NCBI RefSeq assembly: GCF_001640805.2
Contig: NC_066837.1
Span: forward strand, 18,510,001-18,574,000
DNA: 64,000 nucleotides
Source: Lates calcarifer
Taxonomy: Eukaryota; Chordata; Actinopteri; Centropomidae
Reading direction: 5' to 3'
Positions 16,620 through 28,000 of this stretch are shown in pieces. Below the pieces are notes generated by a model, which saw only the letters and a list, made by a program, of their open reading frames with translations, did no database searches and was not told where the DNA came from. Position numbers and translations under genes: made by a program. Every line of letters begins with the position of its first letter. The stretch's first letter is position 1.

Positions 16620-17060
16620 GAGTTAAAGTTTTAGCCACACTGTTAGCATACTTCCAAGCCCAATCACATTCCCATCATCCTCAGCTATGCTTTGTGTTTA
16701 TTGCTAATTGGCAAATATTTATTTTTATTTTTTAAAGTATTTTTCAGGCTTTTTTTGCCATTATTGACAGGACAGTGAGAGAGACAGGAAACAGGGAGAG
16801 AGTAGGGGAATGACATGCAGCAAGGGTCCAGTCAGATCGGGAGTTGAACCGAGGGTCCGCCTGCTCAGGCCACTAGGGCCCACAGTGGTACACACCCTAA
16901 CCATTTGGTTATGGGGGCGCCCTGCTAATTGGCAAATATTAGCATGTTAACACAAAACTGAGATTGAATATAGTGAACATTATATGTCAACACTGTTTCA
17001 TGTCATATCTGCATTAGCACAAACTACTGTTAGTACCTCACAGCTCTAGCATGCTGTGTA
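16620..17060. repeat. Teleost dispersed repeat (GTTAGCATG type), split by a SINE
   Basis: The block has words typical of a common fish repeat: CACACTGTTAGCAT, TTGCTAATTGGCAAATATT, TTAGCATGTTAACAC, GTGAACATTATA and CAGCTCTAGCATG. It is interrupted by a roughly 200-base insertion at 16720-16922. Related fragments lie at 33449-33720 and 49690-49860. Confidence 0.6.
16720..16922 (-). mobile_element. tRNA-derived SINE with 18-bp target duplications
   Basis: The insertion is flanked by perfect 18-base direct repeats TGCTAATTGGCAAATATT at 16702-16719 and 16923-16940. Read on the minus strand, it starts near 16922 and has an A-box-like TGGTTAGGGTG and a B box GGTTCAACTCC, followed by a tail with GCTGCATGTCATTCCCC. 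This is the layout of a fish tRNA-related SINE driven by an internal RNA polymerase III promoter. The intact duplications point to a fairly recent retrotransposition. Confidence 0.8.
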
Positions 17061-18344
17061 CTTGTCTCACTTGTGGCATTTCCTCTTTGGCTCTGTATTT
17101 ATGGTCCATAAATAAAGGGAAGCTATTATGTTATTGATTTCAATGTTAAGATGTAAGCTAAGGTGAAAATGTAAGCTGAGATTTGACTGCTTGTTGGGAG
17201 CGAGACATACTGTAGCTTGGCAGTAACAGCTGCCAATTTCATCTGGTCTCAACTGATTCAGTTAAGTGCTATGAATGGTGAAATTCTTCAGCATTCCACC
17301 AATATTCTTTTACAAAATATTGTGAGGAGACAAAATTGCAAGCTCTTGAGCAATACAGAAATTGGTTGAATTCACATTCATTATTGCAAAAATATTATCA
17401 CACATTTCTAGAGGAATTGTGATTCTGTGTAGTCCAAATGTGCATTGTACTATACTGAGTAAAAGACGATGTGGCAGCTCAGTGAAAAATTTAATTCTTC
17501 CAGTATAAATTTTAGCGTGGAGCTACAGAAGAGAGTTCCCCCAACAATAATTCATACCCAGCAGACTGGCCAAATGAAAATCTTGTGTAGAGATTTGTAC
17601 ATTTTTCTGAAATCCAAAAAGCAGCAGTGAGTGAGCATTCGTCCAGAGAGAGTGGTCAGCATGATGAACACATGCCTGGTGTATCCACCTTTGTTGTCCA
17701 CTTGTAAGGTGTCTAGTAGAGTTATAAATGTTGTCAATAATAGGGCTCACGTCAGTCTCACTGCTGGTATTGAATATGTGATTGACAAGGCAGATGTATT
17801 ACTGCCTGAGGCTCGCCCCTCTGTTCGATGATTTGAAGAAAAGACAGACTGGCGTTGTCAGTCCTGCGATTGCTGCAGTAAATTCAGATACAGATATAGT
17901 AGCTTTATCAGATTACCTTGAGTAAGTAACTGCTGTAATTTGGAAGATCTGTTCTATCATTAGTTTATAAGATGAAAATGATGTTATTTCAAATCTGTCT
18001 TCTGACCAAGCCCTTTTACAAATGTGATTGGTCTCATTTGCTTGTTAATGGCTCTTTTGATTGGGCTGGTTTCTGTGCATGAATGTGGTCCTTGTCTCTT
18101 CCCGATGCAGTGTTTTCCCCCATTCAGACTGTTATCATGCTCCTCTCCTCTCCTCTGCTGCTGGAGGCTATGTTTCTGCTCTCCTTGTTTTGTTGTGTAT
18201 GTCTGCGTCATATGCTTCATATTATACAGGCTGGTGAATGTGTCTCTCTCAATTCTGTGTTGCATTGTTTTTGGCAGTTTTTTTAATACAAGGACAATGT
18301 GATATGGTATATGTTTATGTATTTCACTGTGTTGTTCTTGTTGT

Positions 18345-18348
<4 letters not shown>

Positions 18349-18389
<41 letters not shown>
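18349..18389. repeat. (GT)n microsatellite
   Basis: About 20 GT units in evi5l intron 1. Confidence 0.95.
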
Positions 18390-18390
<1 letters not shown>

Positions 18391-18492
18391 ACCTTCTGAC
18401 TCATTTACTCCCCTGACCAGTGGGAACTCCCTCATCTCTCAGACTGCTAGCTGCAGCACAGTGAGAGAAAAAGCAGAGTTAGTATATGTATA

Positions 18493-18495
<3 letters not shown>

Positions 18496-18533
<38 letters not shown>
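18496..18533. repeat. (GT)n microsatellite
   Basis: About 19 GT units, the second such array within 150 bases. Confidence 0.95.
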
Positions 18534-18534
<1 letters not shown>

Positions 18535-20159
18535 ACTGTGTCTTCATCTTATTTCCTCCCTGATAAGAAGGTTTAATAGCTTCTATACAGTATGCGGCAC
18601 AACATCCATGCTCTGTGAGGTTTGTTTTCTTTTCACACTGTCCCTTCATATTCAGCTGTCTGTCTTTATGCATGTATTCATAAAGATGAAAATGATGTGA
18701 GTAAGCAAAGCACAGGGCCTAGATGTGCTATCTCACATTAGCAAGTTGAATGTTGCACTCAAGGCACAGATGTCTTGCATGCACTTAATCACTGGAAGTA
18801 ACCAATCTAACCTGATCACACTCAAACACATACACAGATTTGTTTTTTGTTTTAGTATTTATAAAACCCCCAGACAGTGACATCAATTTTCCGCTGGATG
18901 AAAAAGCTTTTTTCCTGCTATGAAAAGGTTTCCATGAGACGGAGAACAATTAAAAGCTGCCATAACCCTTCTGAACCTAGGTAGTGGAGTGGCTTCAGCT
19001 CCTAAGCTGCGTGACGCCTGCCTTATCTCTCTGAACTCACTCAATTATTCATCTGATTTATTTGATTAGTCTGATTAAATAAATTCCCATCAGTCATTTT
19101 CTAGCACCACCTCTGAAAGCACATGAATCGTACAGGCGTGTGGCCAAGGCTCAACCCCTCTGAAAGGCACACGGTGTGAGATTAATTGAGCAACCGTGTA
19201 TCGGGTCATTAGCAATAACTACTCGGTATGGTTGTAACACTGCTTACAGGTTAGCTCTCAGTCCTCTTTATGATGATGAGAAGGGTTTATTTAAGTGTCA
19301 CATCAGCAGCGTTGTTCCTGTGCGAGGCATCACCGGGCAGCTGTCTGTCGTAGCGTGGACAAAAACAGCTCTCTGATGCGTGTGTGTGTCTGCAGTGACA
19401 GGCCACGACGCTCTCAGTCAAAATGATGTCATCACAGTGACTAAGGGCCACTCCTTTGAAGCAGTTATTTGAGCCAGGGTGTGGAGGGGCATTATTGGCA
19501 TCTTAGTGTGAGTTGGAGCAGTTTGACTGTTTATGTATTTTCAGTCCATTTAGCCAAACATGACATCTTACGTCTTTTGCTCCACCTAATTTTAAGGAGT
19601 TTTGTACATAAGGAGGACAATGAAGTCTCCTTCATTTGTTTGATTGCTTTACACTCAGTTGCAAGTTTATATACCTAGCTATTGCTATTGCTAAATACTG
19701 AATGTCTAACACAACAGCCCTGCAATAAATCTGACCTTCATGAAGGTTTTGGGGAGGTGTTGTTTTAACCTTATGGTAATTTTGGAAGCTATATGAGTTT
19801 CTCTGGTACAGGTGAATTGTATTGTGTTATACTGAGAGTTGAAGTTAACGAGGCCAGACATATCGTGCTGTGTTGCCACAAGTTTTGTGCAATTCAAGGA
19901 CATATTTATCAGTTAAGCTGATGACATGTTACTGCTTTGATGCATTTTCTTTAATTATCTGTTTTCACTCATTTTCACTCTGTCTCTGCACCCATGACAG
20001 GTTTGAAGACCTCTGATCACATTGGCTCCACGGCCAGCCAGGGAGCCAGTCAGGCGACAGCAAGGCTCACTGAGGAGAGAGACCAGCAGTGAGTGAGACT
20101 GGAAAGACCCTCTTACCGCACCTGCACTGCTTCACCCATCCCACTCCATCGTCACCACC

Positions 20160-20496
20160 ATGTCTCTACCCAGCGGCAGCCCAGAGAGAGAGGGCTCCAG
20201 TGGGGTTCTCCCTCAGCTAGAGTGCCCTTCTTCCCCTCCCGGCATGGATCCAGACCCCCCATCGACAGGCAGCCCAGTGCTCAGCCCGGACTCATCTTCC
20301 CACGATGCAGTGCTGTCGGCACCAGCAGCCTCTCCAGCAGACTCAGAGAACCTGAGTCCTGATGAACTGGAGCTGCTGGCCAAACTGGAGGAACAGAACA
20401 GGTGAGACCAGTAGCTGCTCTCCTTGTGTGTAACCTCTAAATCATCTACTTTATATGATGTGATAAAGTAGTCTATTATAACACACACACACACAC

Positions 20497-20535
<39 letters not shown>

Positions 20536-23500
20536 CCCATATATATATACTGTATATACACTGTATATAAGTAATCAATGTGTCACTCAACACAGTTTTA
20601 GCCTGTGCAGTACAATTGGAAACCAAAGAACCCAGTGAACAAGTCTGTAAACTGTAGATAATTAATGTTTGAAGTAAAATTTCTTGATCAAACAGGAACA
20701 CAAACTCAAGAATATACATGAAAGAATGGACAAATAGGTCAAGCTAAAAGTGTACTTAAAGTTTGACTTCAGCTGCTGTGTGCTGAAGTGCTGTGTTGAA
20801 GGTAGCATTAAAACAGCAACGAATTAATGAGATGGTCCAATATGGGAGATAATTAGAACTTCATGGATAAAAAATACAATCTCTAGAGGCCACTTTAAAA
20901 ATGAAAATAGTGTTACAGGTTATCAGAAAACTAGATGGGTATTCATCATCCTGAAAGTTTCATCCAGGAACATGGAAGTGTGTGATGTGATGACATACAA
21001 AGAACATCTCCTACATTAAAAGCAAAATATTGTGTCATACATAGCAACCACTGATTTTTTCCACCTTACTGTCATGAAACCAAGTAGACTGCAGCTGCTC
21101 CATAAATGGTGAAGCTAAATGTTTTACAGCCATCTTGTGCTAAAGTGGTTGAGTTTAATTCTCAAAATTGATTCTCCATGTAGTATCACTTTATCACCAC
21201 AAGCCGATGTCAGTTTGACCCAGAATCACAAATCTCCATGGCCTGTATTTGCAAGAAATACGTTGGGTAACAAAATGTAGGTTAGTGTTTTAGAAAACAA
21301 TGAATAGGTGAGGTTTATAAATATGATCCTGTGGTGGTGCTGGGCCTTTCAATTTTTTATTTCAACAGTTTAAAAATACCAGTGAGCATGAGATGCAGAG
21401 CAACAAAAGAAGAACTAAAACAAAGTAAACACTTAACAGAGGACTACTTGGGACTACATATTGCACAGAGATTTAGGCACTTAATATTGAAAACAAAAAG
21501 GAAAAGTACAAAAACTCTCAAAAAATTAGCATCAACCAGAGACTTTTTTATGAGAGTAACAATGTCCGTAAACTCAAGAAATTTTCACACCCAGCACAAC
21601 TTCCTGTTTTCACGCTGTTCAGTGTGATAGATATAAGCTAGAAAATCTGAAAGGGGATTTTACAATTTGCATATTAAAAGAAATGTTACAACATGTACTA
21701 CAGATGTTGCTGTATGTTCTCTCTGGAAGCTCATTATTTAATCAGTTCAGGATAAAAAATTTATCACATGTTCAACTGAAATACCCACCAAAAAAAGTCA
21801 TTAGACTTTATCAACTCCAGCAGTGACTTGCAAGACAAAAAAGATAGAATAGCAATGTGATATTTAAAATTCCACAAGCCACATGTTGTACAATTATTCA
21901 TCCACCCATCATATGTTTCAGCAGAGGGGTCAGAGTGCAGGACGTAGGAGTCAAGTGATTTAAAAGGAAGCGGACATTTGGGGTCAAAGTGGGACCGAAC
22001 CTGACACCCGCGGGGGTAAAGCGCTTTCTCTTTAATCACATCATCCCTGCTTCCTGCTGTCCTGCTGCCTCAGACTCCAAGGAATACAAGGATGAAAAAA
22101 AAGAATAATATTTAAATGAATAATATTTGAAGAAATACGCTTATTTGCTTCTTTTTGAGCATTAGGCGAGAAGATCATTACCATTCTCATATTATCTTAG
22201 CTCAGCATAAAGAGTGGAAACAGGAGAAAATGGCTAGGCTGGCCTCTGTCCACAGATTACAAAATCCAGGTAGTACCTTTAAAGGTCACAAAAATGATAA
22301 TTTGTTGTTTTACAGGGTTTAAACTGTGGTGCTGCAGCTGATCCACAGATACTCCACCTACCTCCTTGTTTACAAGATGGACTCACTGTACTGTATGTGG
22401 AACAAAGTATCATTGCATTAAAGATATGGCCTCCTCAGTATTTTAAACCAACTTGTCAACTGTGATATCATCAAAAATAACTGACTGTCCTCCTGTTTGC
22501 TGTACCTTTTTGTTTATATTGTTTATGTGTGCTCAACATCCGATACTGGGATTTCTGTGCCAATAAAAGCAGCAATGTAATGGGCTGAAACAAAGATCGC
22601 TGCTTGTAATATATAAAAGATAAAGTGGGACATCGATGTAACTCACTAGTAGCTGAGTTAACTGGCCCTCAAAAAAACAAAAACTTCTTCATTAGTTTGC
22701 TTTTTTGGTCAATTTAAAATTGTAATAGTCACATTGGAAGCCATCCAGCAGTGTGTGTAACATCCTCATGGGTCAGCCTCTGATTCTGTCATTTAAGGTA
22801 ACAAGCCCTGAGGCCTCTGGTGTGTCTGCACACAAACCGTACTGATCTCCACAATGTCACAGTCTGCCTCAATGTCACATCTGCCCGCCATGACTCTTAA
22901 TGCTCATCTTAGCCTCCCTGTCACTCTCTAGTGTGTGCACCGTCCTGTATGAGACAAACCCGCTGTTCGGTGTGGTCACGTGCCTCTCCCATCAGAAATA
23001 ATCAAATGTAATTTAAGCTTTTTGTCCTCACAAACCGTCTCTTCGCGCAGGTTGCTGGAAGCCGACTCCAAGTCCATGCGGTCGATGAGCGGTTCACGGC
23101 GCAACAGTGGCTCCTCACTGGTGTCCAGCTCCTCGGCCTCCTCCAACCTGTCACACCTGGAGGAGGATACCTGGATACTGTGGGGCCGCATCGTCAATGA
23201 GTGGGAAGAGTGGCGACGCAAAAAGGACAAACTCCTGAAGGTAGGGATCAGGGACTAGAGATGGGAAATTAAAGATTAAAGTTAAGATGTAACATTTTCC
23301 TTAAAATGAGTCACTGATTGTAATTAAAAACGAGAACACAATAAGAAGATTATCAGCCTCCTCATTTTATTTTTACACCTTGTAGATCAGGTTTCAGAGG
23401 AGGTTTTATGGATCACTTTACCAAACAAAACAGAAACAGGGCACTGTAAATCCCTGACTCATTGCACCTTTTTATGCAGGGGCTGGTTGGCAGCCTCACA

Positions 23501-24952
23501 GACTTCGTCACTGCTCGGTTTTAGCTGTTCACATGTGTGTGTCAGAAACATGTAGCTCAGTGTCGTCTGAGATCCTGGTTTGTTTTTGCTGACGTTCCCC
23601 TACAGCTGAACAGTTTGGGAAGGAAATTTTCACGATCTCTGCCTGAATCTGCTGCCAGTAGTTTTAATATGATTACATCAACGCCTTTGAGTTGCACTGC
23701 ACCAATATGTCTCTCTCTCGTCATCCTGTTCTCCCCTCTTCTCCCCTTTGTGTGTCTCTGTGTCCTCTGTGACAAAAAGAGAAAGCCCAGGGGAAGAGAA
23801 GATGGATGAGAGGAGGGACAACAAGAATGAGTCGGGGCAAAAATAGAGATAGAGCAGACAAACCAAGTAAAATGACACTGGCTGCCTGCAAACTCTATAG
23901 ACACAAAAAATGACACAGTTTGGCTTTAATGATTGGCTTTTGAAAAACATTAGGTTAAGAGTTATTGTGAGGAGTGATACTGAGTGGCTGTAATTATGAA
24001 ATTATATTAAATGGTCCTTGTAAATATATCTATTCATCATTCCATCAATTGATTCCTCTTCTCTCATCTGCCTGCTCTTTGTTCTTCAAGAGATGCTTGA
24101 AGATGTTTTAAATCACATCCCTCCCTGCGTAAAGGAGCAAGGTATTAATCATTCATCCTCTTTAATCTCTCTCTCTGTCTCTCTTTTTCTTTCTGCCCTC
24201 CAGGAGCTGATCAGAAAGGGCATCCCTCATCATTTCCGGGCCATCGTTTGGCAGCTGCTAGGCAACGCCACTGACATGCCGGTGAAGAACCAGTACTCGG
24301 AGCTGCTAAAGATGTCCTCCCCCTGCGAGAAGCTCATCCGCAGAGACATCGCCCGCACCTACCCCGAGCATGAGTTCTTCAAAGGCCAGGACAGCCTGGG
24401 ACAGGAAGTCCTCTTCAATGTCATGAAGGTGAGCACTGCAGTGTTTCACATCACCGCAAGGTCTGAAGTTCTCAGTTTGATATTTAGTATTTCTGAAAAG
24501 GTGTCTTTTGGGATAAATGTTTTTTGTGCATGCATATACACACACAAAAACATTCATTGTTTGTTTCAGCATGACAGGTAAGAACCAAGCAGCACTAATG
24601 GAAAATATATCAGTTAACTCAGAGTGCCTTTTTCCTGCAGTCATTCAGGAAAAAGATGCAGTGTACTGGAAAGATATGAATGGCTGTAATTAACATCTCA
24701 GTTTTCCCAGACTGAGTCTTAACCTTCCTGATGTGTCTGTAGGGAAACAAGGAAATGTGACAGTTTGTTGTTGGCCACCACACAAACAAGCTTGTTGACC
24801 GTCTGCACACCAGTCAAGTTTCCTGGTAGCTGAGCTGCTCAGGAAATGAAAGGACCTCTGGTGACTTGTTGATCCTTGTTGATCACAGTCTTCTGTCAGG
24901 ATTACAGATGTCATCTGTCCTGCTTTCTATAAATACAGAGCATAGCAAATGT

Positions 24953-25014
<62 letters not shown>

Positions 25015-28000
25015 TTTCAGGCATACTCTCTTGTGGATCGAGAGGTGGGCTACTGCCAAGGCAGTGCATTCATCGTTGGCTTGCTGCTTATGCAGGTAAT
25101 GAAGAAATATTTCAGGGGAATTATCTATAATGAGGGTATGTTGCCTAAAAGCTCTGTGCAGCATGTCACTGTGGGAGTTATGAGGTTCATCCTAATCTGC
25201 CCCACTAGATTTCCATGATTAATGCAACCAAAAATGGTTGACTATGTGGCATATTTTCCATAACTGCTTGGCAATTAAGTTGTCTCCAGAGGTTCAGTCA
25301 GTGGTTGGTGAGATATCACTGTCACTGTGTCATCGACAGTTCCATGTAAATGTCTAATTTTCTAACTAATGAGGGAGCTTTGCTCACCCACCTCACCTCC
25401 TCCCAGATGCCGGAGGAGGAGGCGTTTTGTGTTTTTGTGCGTTTGATGCAGGAGTACCGTCTGAGGGAGCTGTTCAAACCCAGCATGGCTGAGCTAGGGC
25501 CTTTGCATCTACCAGTTTGAATATCTGCTTCAGGTAAAGAGGAAAACAGGAGAGTCTATCAACAGACATGACGATTGCAGTGTGACTCTTGCCCACAGAG
25601 GGGCAGCATTCATTTATATCTCCAGCACATCACTTCCTTTTTTGACATGGCTTTTTTGAGTTTATTCTAGTCATCTGAGGTTAAATATCATGCTCTTTTG
25701 TTACCTCAGGAGCAACTTCCAGAGCTGAACGTCCATTTCCGGTCCCAGAGTTTCCACACGTCCATGTACGCCTCGTCCTGGTTCCTCACCCTTTTCCTCA
25801 CCTTCCTCCCTTTGCCAGTCGCCACTCGAATCTTTGATATTTTCATGTATGAGGTAGGAGACATTTGAGCATGTCTTTTAAATATCTGAATCTGTATTTT
25901 ATGTTTGTCAATGTAAATTTGGTTTACTAATCTGTTATTTCACTTTACTAAGCATATGTAATAAAATATACAACCTGTATGCAGGGTCTAGAGATTATCT
26001 TCCGTGTGGGCCTGGCCATCCTGCAGTACAACCAGACTGACCTCATTCAGCTGGACATGGAGGGCATGTCACAGGTTAGCAGCCACAGTTTTATACCACT
26101 TTGTGCAGAGATGAGTTTCGTGTACAGATTCAGCCACAAGTCACAGGCCCCCACATTTCCTTTTGCATGCAAAGCCCTCTGAACTAGAGATGAGCATTGA
26201 AAAAAAAAAAAGAAAAGAAAAAAGAGACTTTGCTCTCTTACAGTAATTGAAAAGATAAACCAGCACAGTTTTGATGATGCAATGACATGCTTGTATACGA
26301 GGGAGAGAATTAACACGAAAAAAAAAAGTTTGCTGCTCCTTGATAAAACTGGTGAATTAAATCTTGATTTGTATGCATTGTACAAATCTGTGATTTCTAA
26401 TTAAAGACAAAACCTGAGAAAAATTATAGGTTGCATTTTAAGATTTTCTAATTGGTGTATTTCTGTCATTTAAGCACTCTTTATATCCTTTTTTGATTTC
26501 TTTTCTGTCTTAAGTGTTGAGGTAATAGGAAGTAAAAAAGTAGAAAATAAGGCTGCAGCTACCACCTACCTATCATTACTATCTTCATCACTGATATATC
26601 TGTTGATTATTCACTTAACTGAACTGAACTGTATAACAAAATGATCTTTATAATTCCCCAAAGGGAAGGTGACATCCTTATGTTCTTTGTTTTATTTATA
26701 ACAGTCCAAAACCTAAAGATGCTCAGTTTATTATTGTGTCTGTCAAAGAAAATCAGCAAATCAGGGAAGCGGAAACCTAAAAAAAACTTTTGTTTTTTTC
26801 AATTGCCGCTAAGTAATTTTGTCTCCATCATCACACTGATCAATCAAATAATGATTCAGCTCTAATAAAATCTTTAAAGGGTTCACAGATGCTGATAAAC
26901 AATTTATTTATATATTTATTTGTTTATTGTCTGTCCTGTCCAAACAGTTGCCAAAGGCGTTTCACCGCATATTTTGTCATTAGATTTTGGTCACAGACTT
27001 TTCACTGTTCTGGCACAAACTGAATCACTGCTTTATAACCCAAAATAAATGTGTCTGTGAACTTCATGTCAGCAGCCTGAGGTGTAAGTGGTAACTCAGG
27101 TGATATGATGCAGTGAATCATAGCTTTGAATGATTTATCATGTTTTTAATTATTTTTGAAACACAAATGTGGTGTATTGTCTGTGAATCACACAATAGCA
27201 AAACAATCGTAGTTCCAAAAATACAGCAGCTGCTGACTTGCCTGAAAGGCAGCATAAATCCCTCACTGCTCTCGTTCACTCTAAAATGTATCTGCCTTCT
27301 TGTTCATAAAATATGAATGAATGAGCATCTTTGTCAGTGTTGAGCTCTCTAATCTCGTGTCTGTTTCCCTCTGGGTCTGCCAGCATTTCCAGAAGGTGAT
27401 CCCTCACCAGTTTGACAGCTGCCCAGACAAGCTGATCCTCAGGGCCTACCAGGTCAAATACAACCCCAAGAGGATGAAGAAGTAAGAGTGCTTGTTACTC
27501 AACTAACAGCTAGTGAGACTCGGGCTGGACAGGCTTCATGTAGCCCAGGAGGATTTGTATTTCCGTCTTACTAATGCTGAGGTTTTTACAGCAATGCATA
27601 CTCATATCCAGTGTTTAATGTATGACTGTTTTGTTGTTTAAGTGTTGTTTTGAGCGGATGGCACACCAGGAAGAGGCAGTATATTTTTTAAATCAGTTTT
27701 TAATGTTTTTATTTATTTTTCATCAGACTTGAGAAAGAATACACCACAATCAAGAACAAAGAAATGGAGGAGCAAATTGAGATCAAGGTGTGTGTATGCT
27801 TAGCTGTGGTTATATTTCGTACATTTGTGCATAATGTAGACATTATATTAAACAGTTTTAGTATGAAAATGAATAGACCATACAAAATGACTCCTGTGCA
27901 CCTCTCTTCTCCCTTCTTACTGTCTCTGCTCAGAGATTACGCACAGAAAACAGGCTCCTGAAGCAGAGGATTGAGACGCTGGAGAAGGTAAGAGATGGGC

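Larger units (their letters stand above)
9685..20000 (+). other. evi5l: Intron 1 of evi5l (about 10.3 kb)
   Basis: A long intron without convincing exons. It contains a poly-G run near 10100, an AGC/AGG triplet repeat at 10207-10240, fish dispersed repeats at 14390-14820 and 16620-17060 with a nested SINE, and two GT microsatellites near 18350 and 18495. The short open frames in it have no domain signal. Confidence 0.6.
20402..23050 (+). other. evi5l: evi5l intron 2
   Basis: It holds a GT/CA microsatellite and a fragment of a fish dispersed repeat near 22120-22300. I see no exon between the flanking splice sites. Confidence 0.6.

Noticed and set aside
18299..18700. 133-codon open frame rich in Cys-Val repeats
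   Set aside because: It translates two GT microsatellites. The poly-Cys-Val pattern is an artefact of the repeat.
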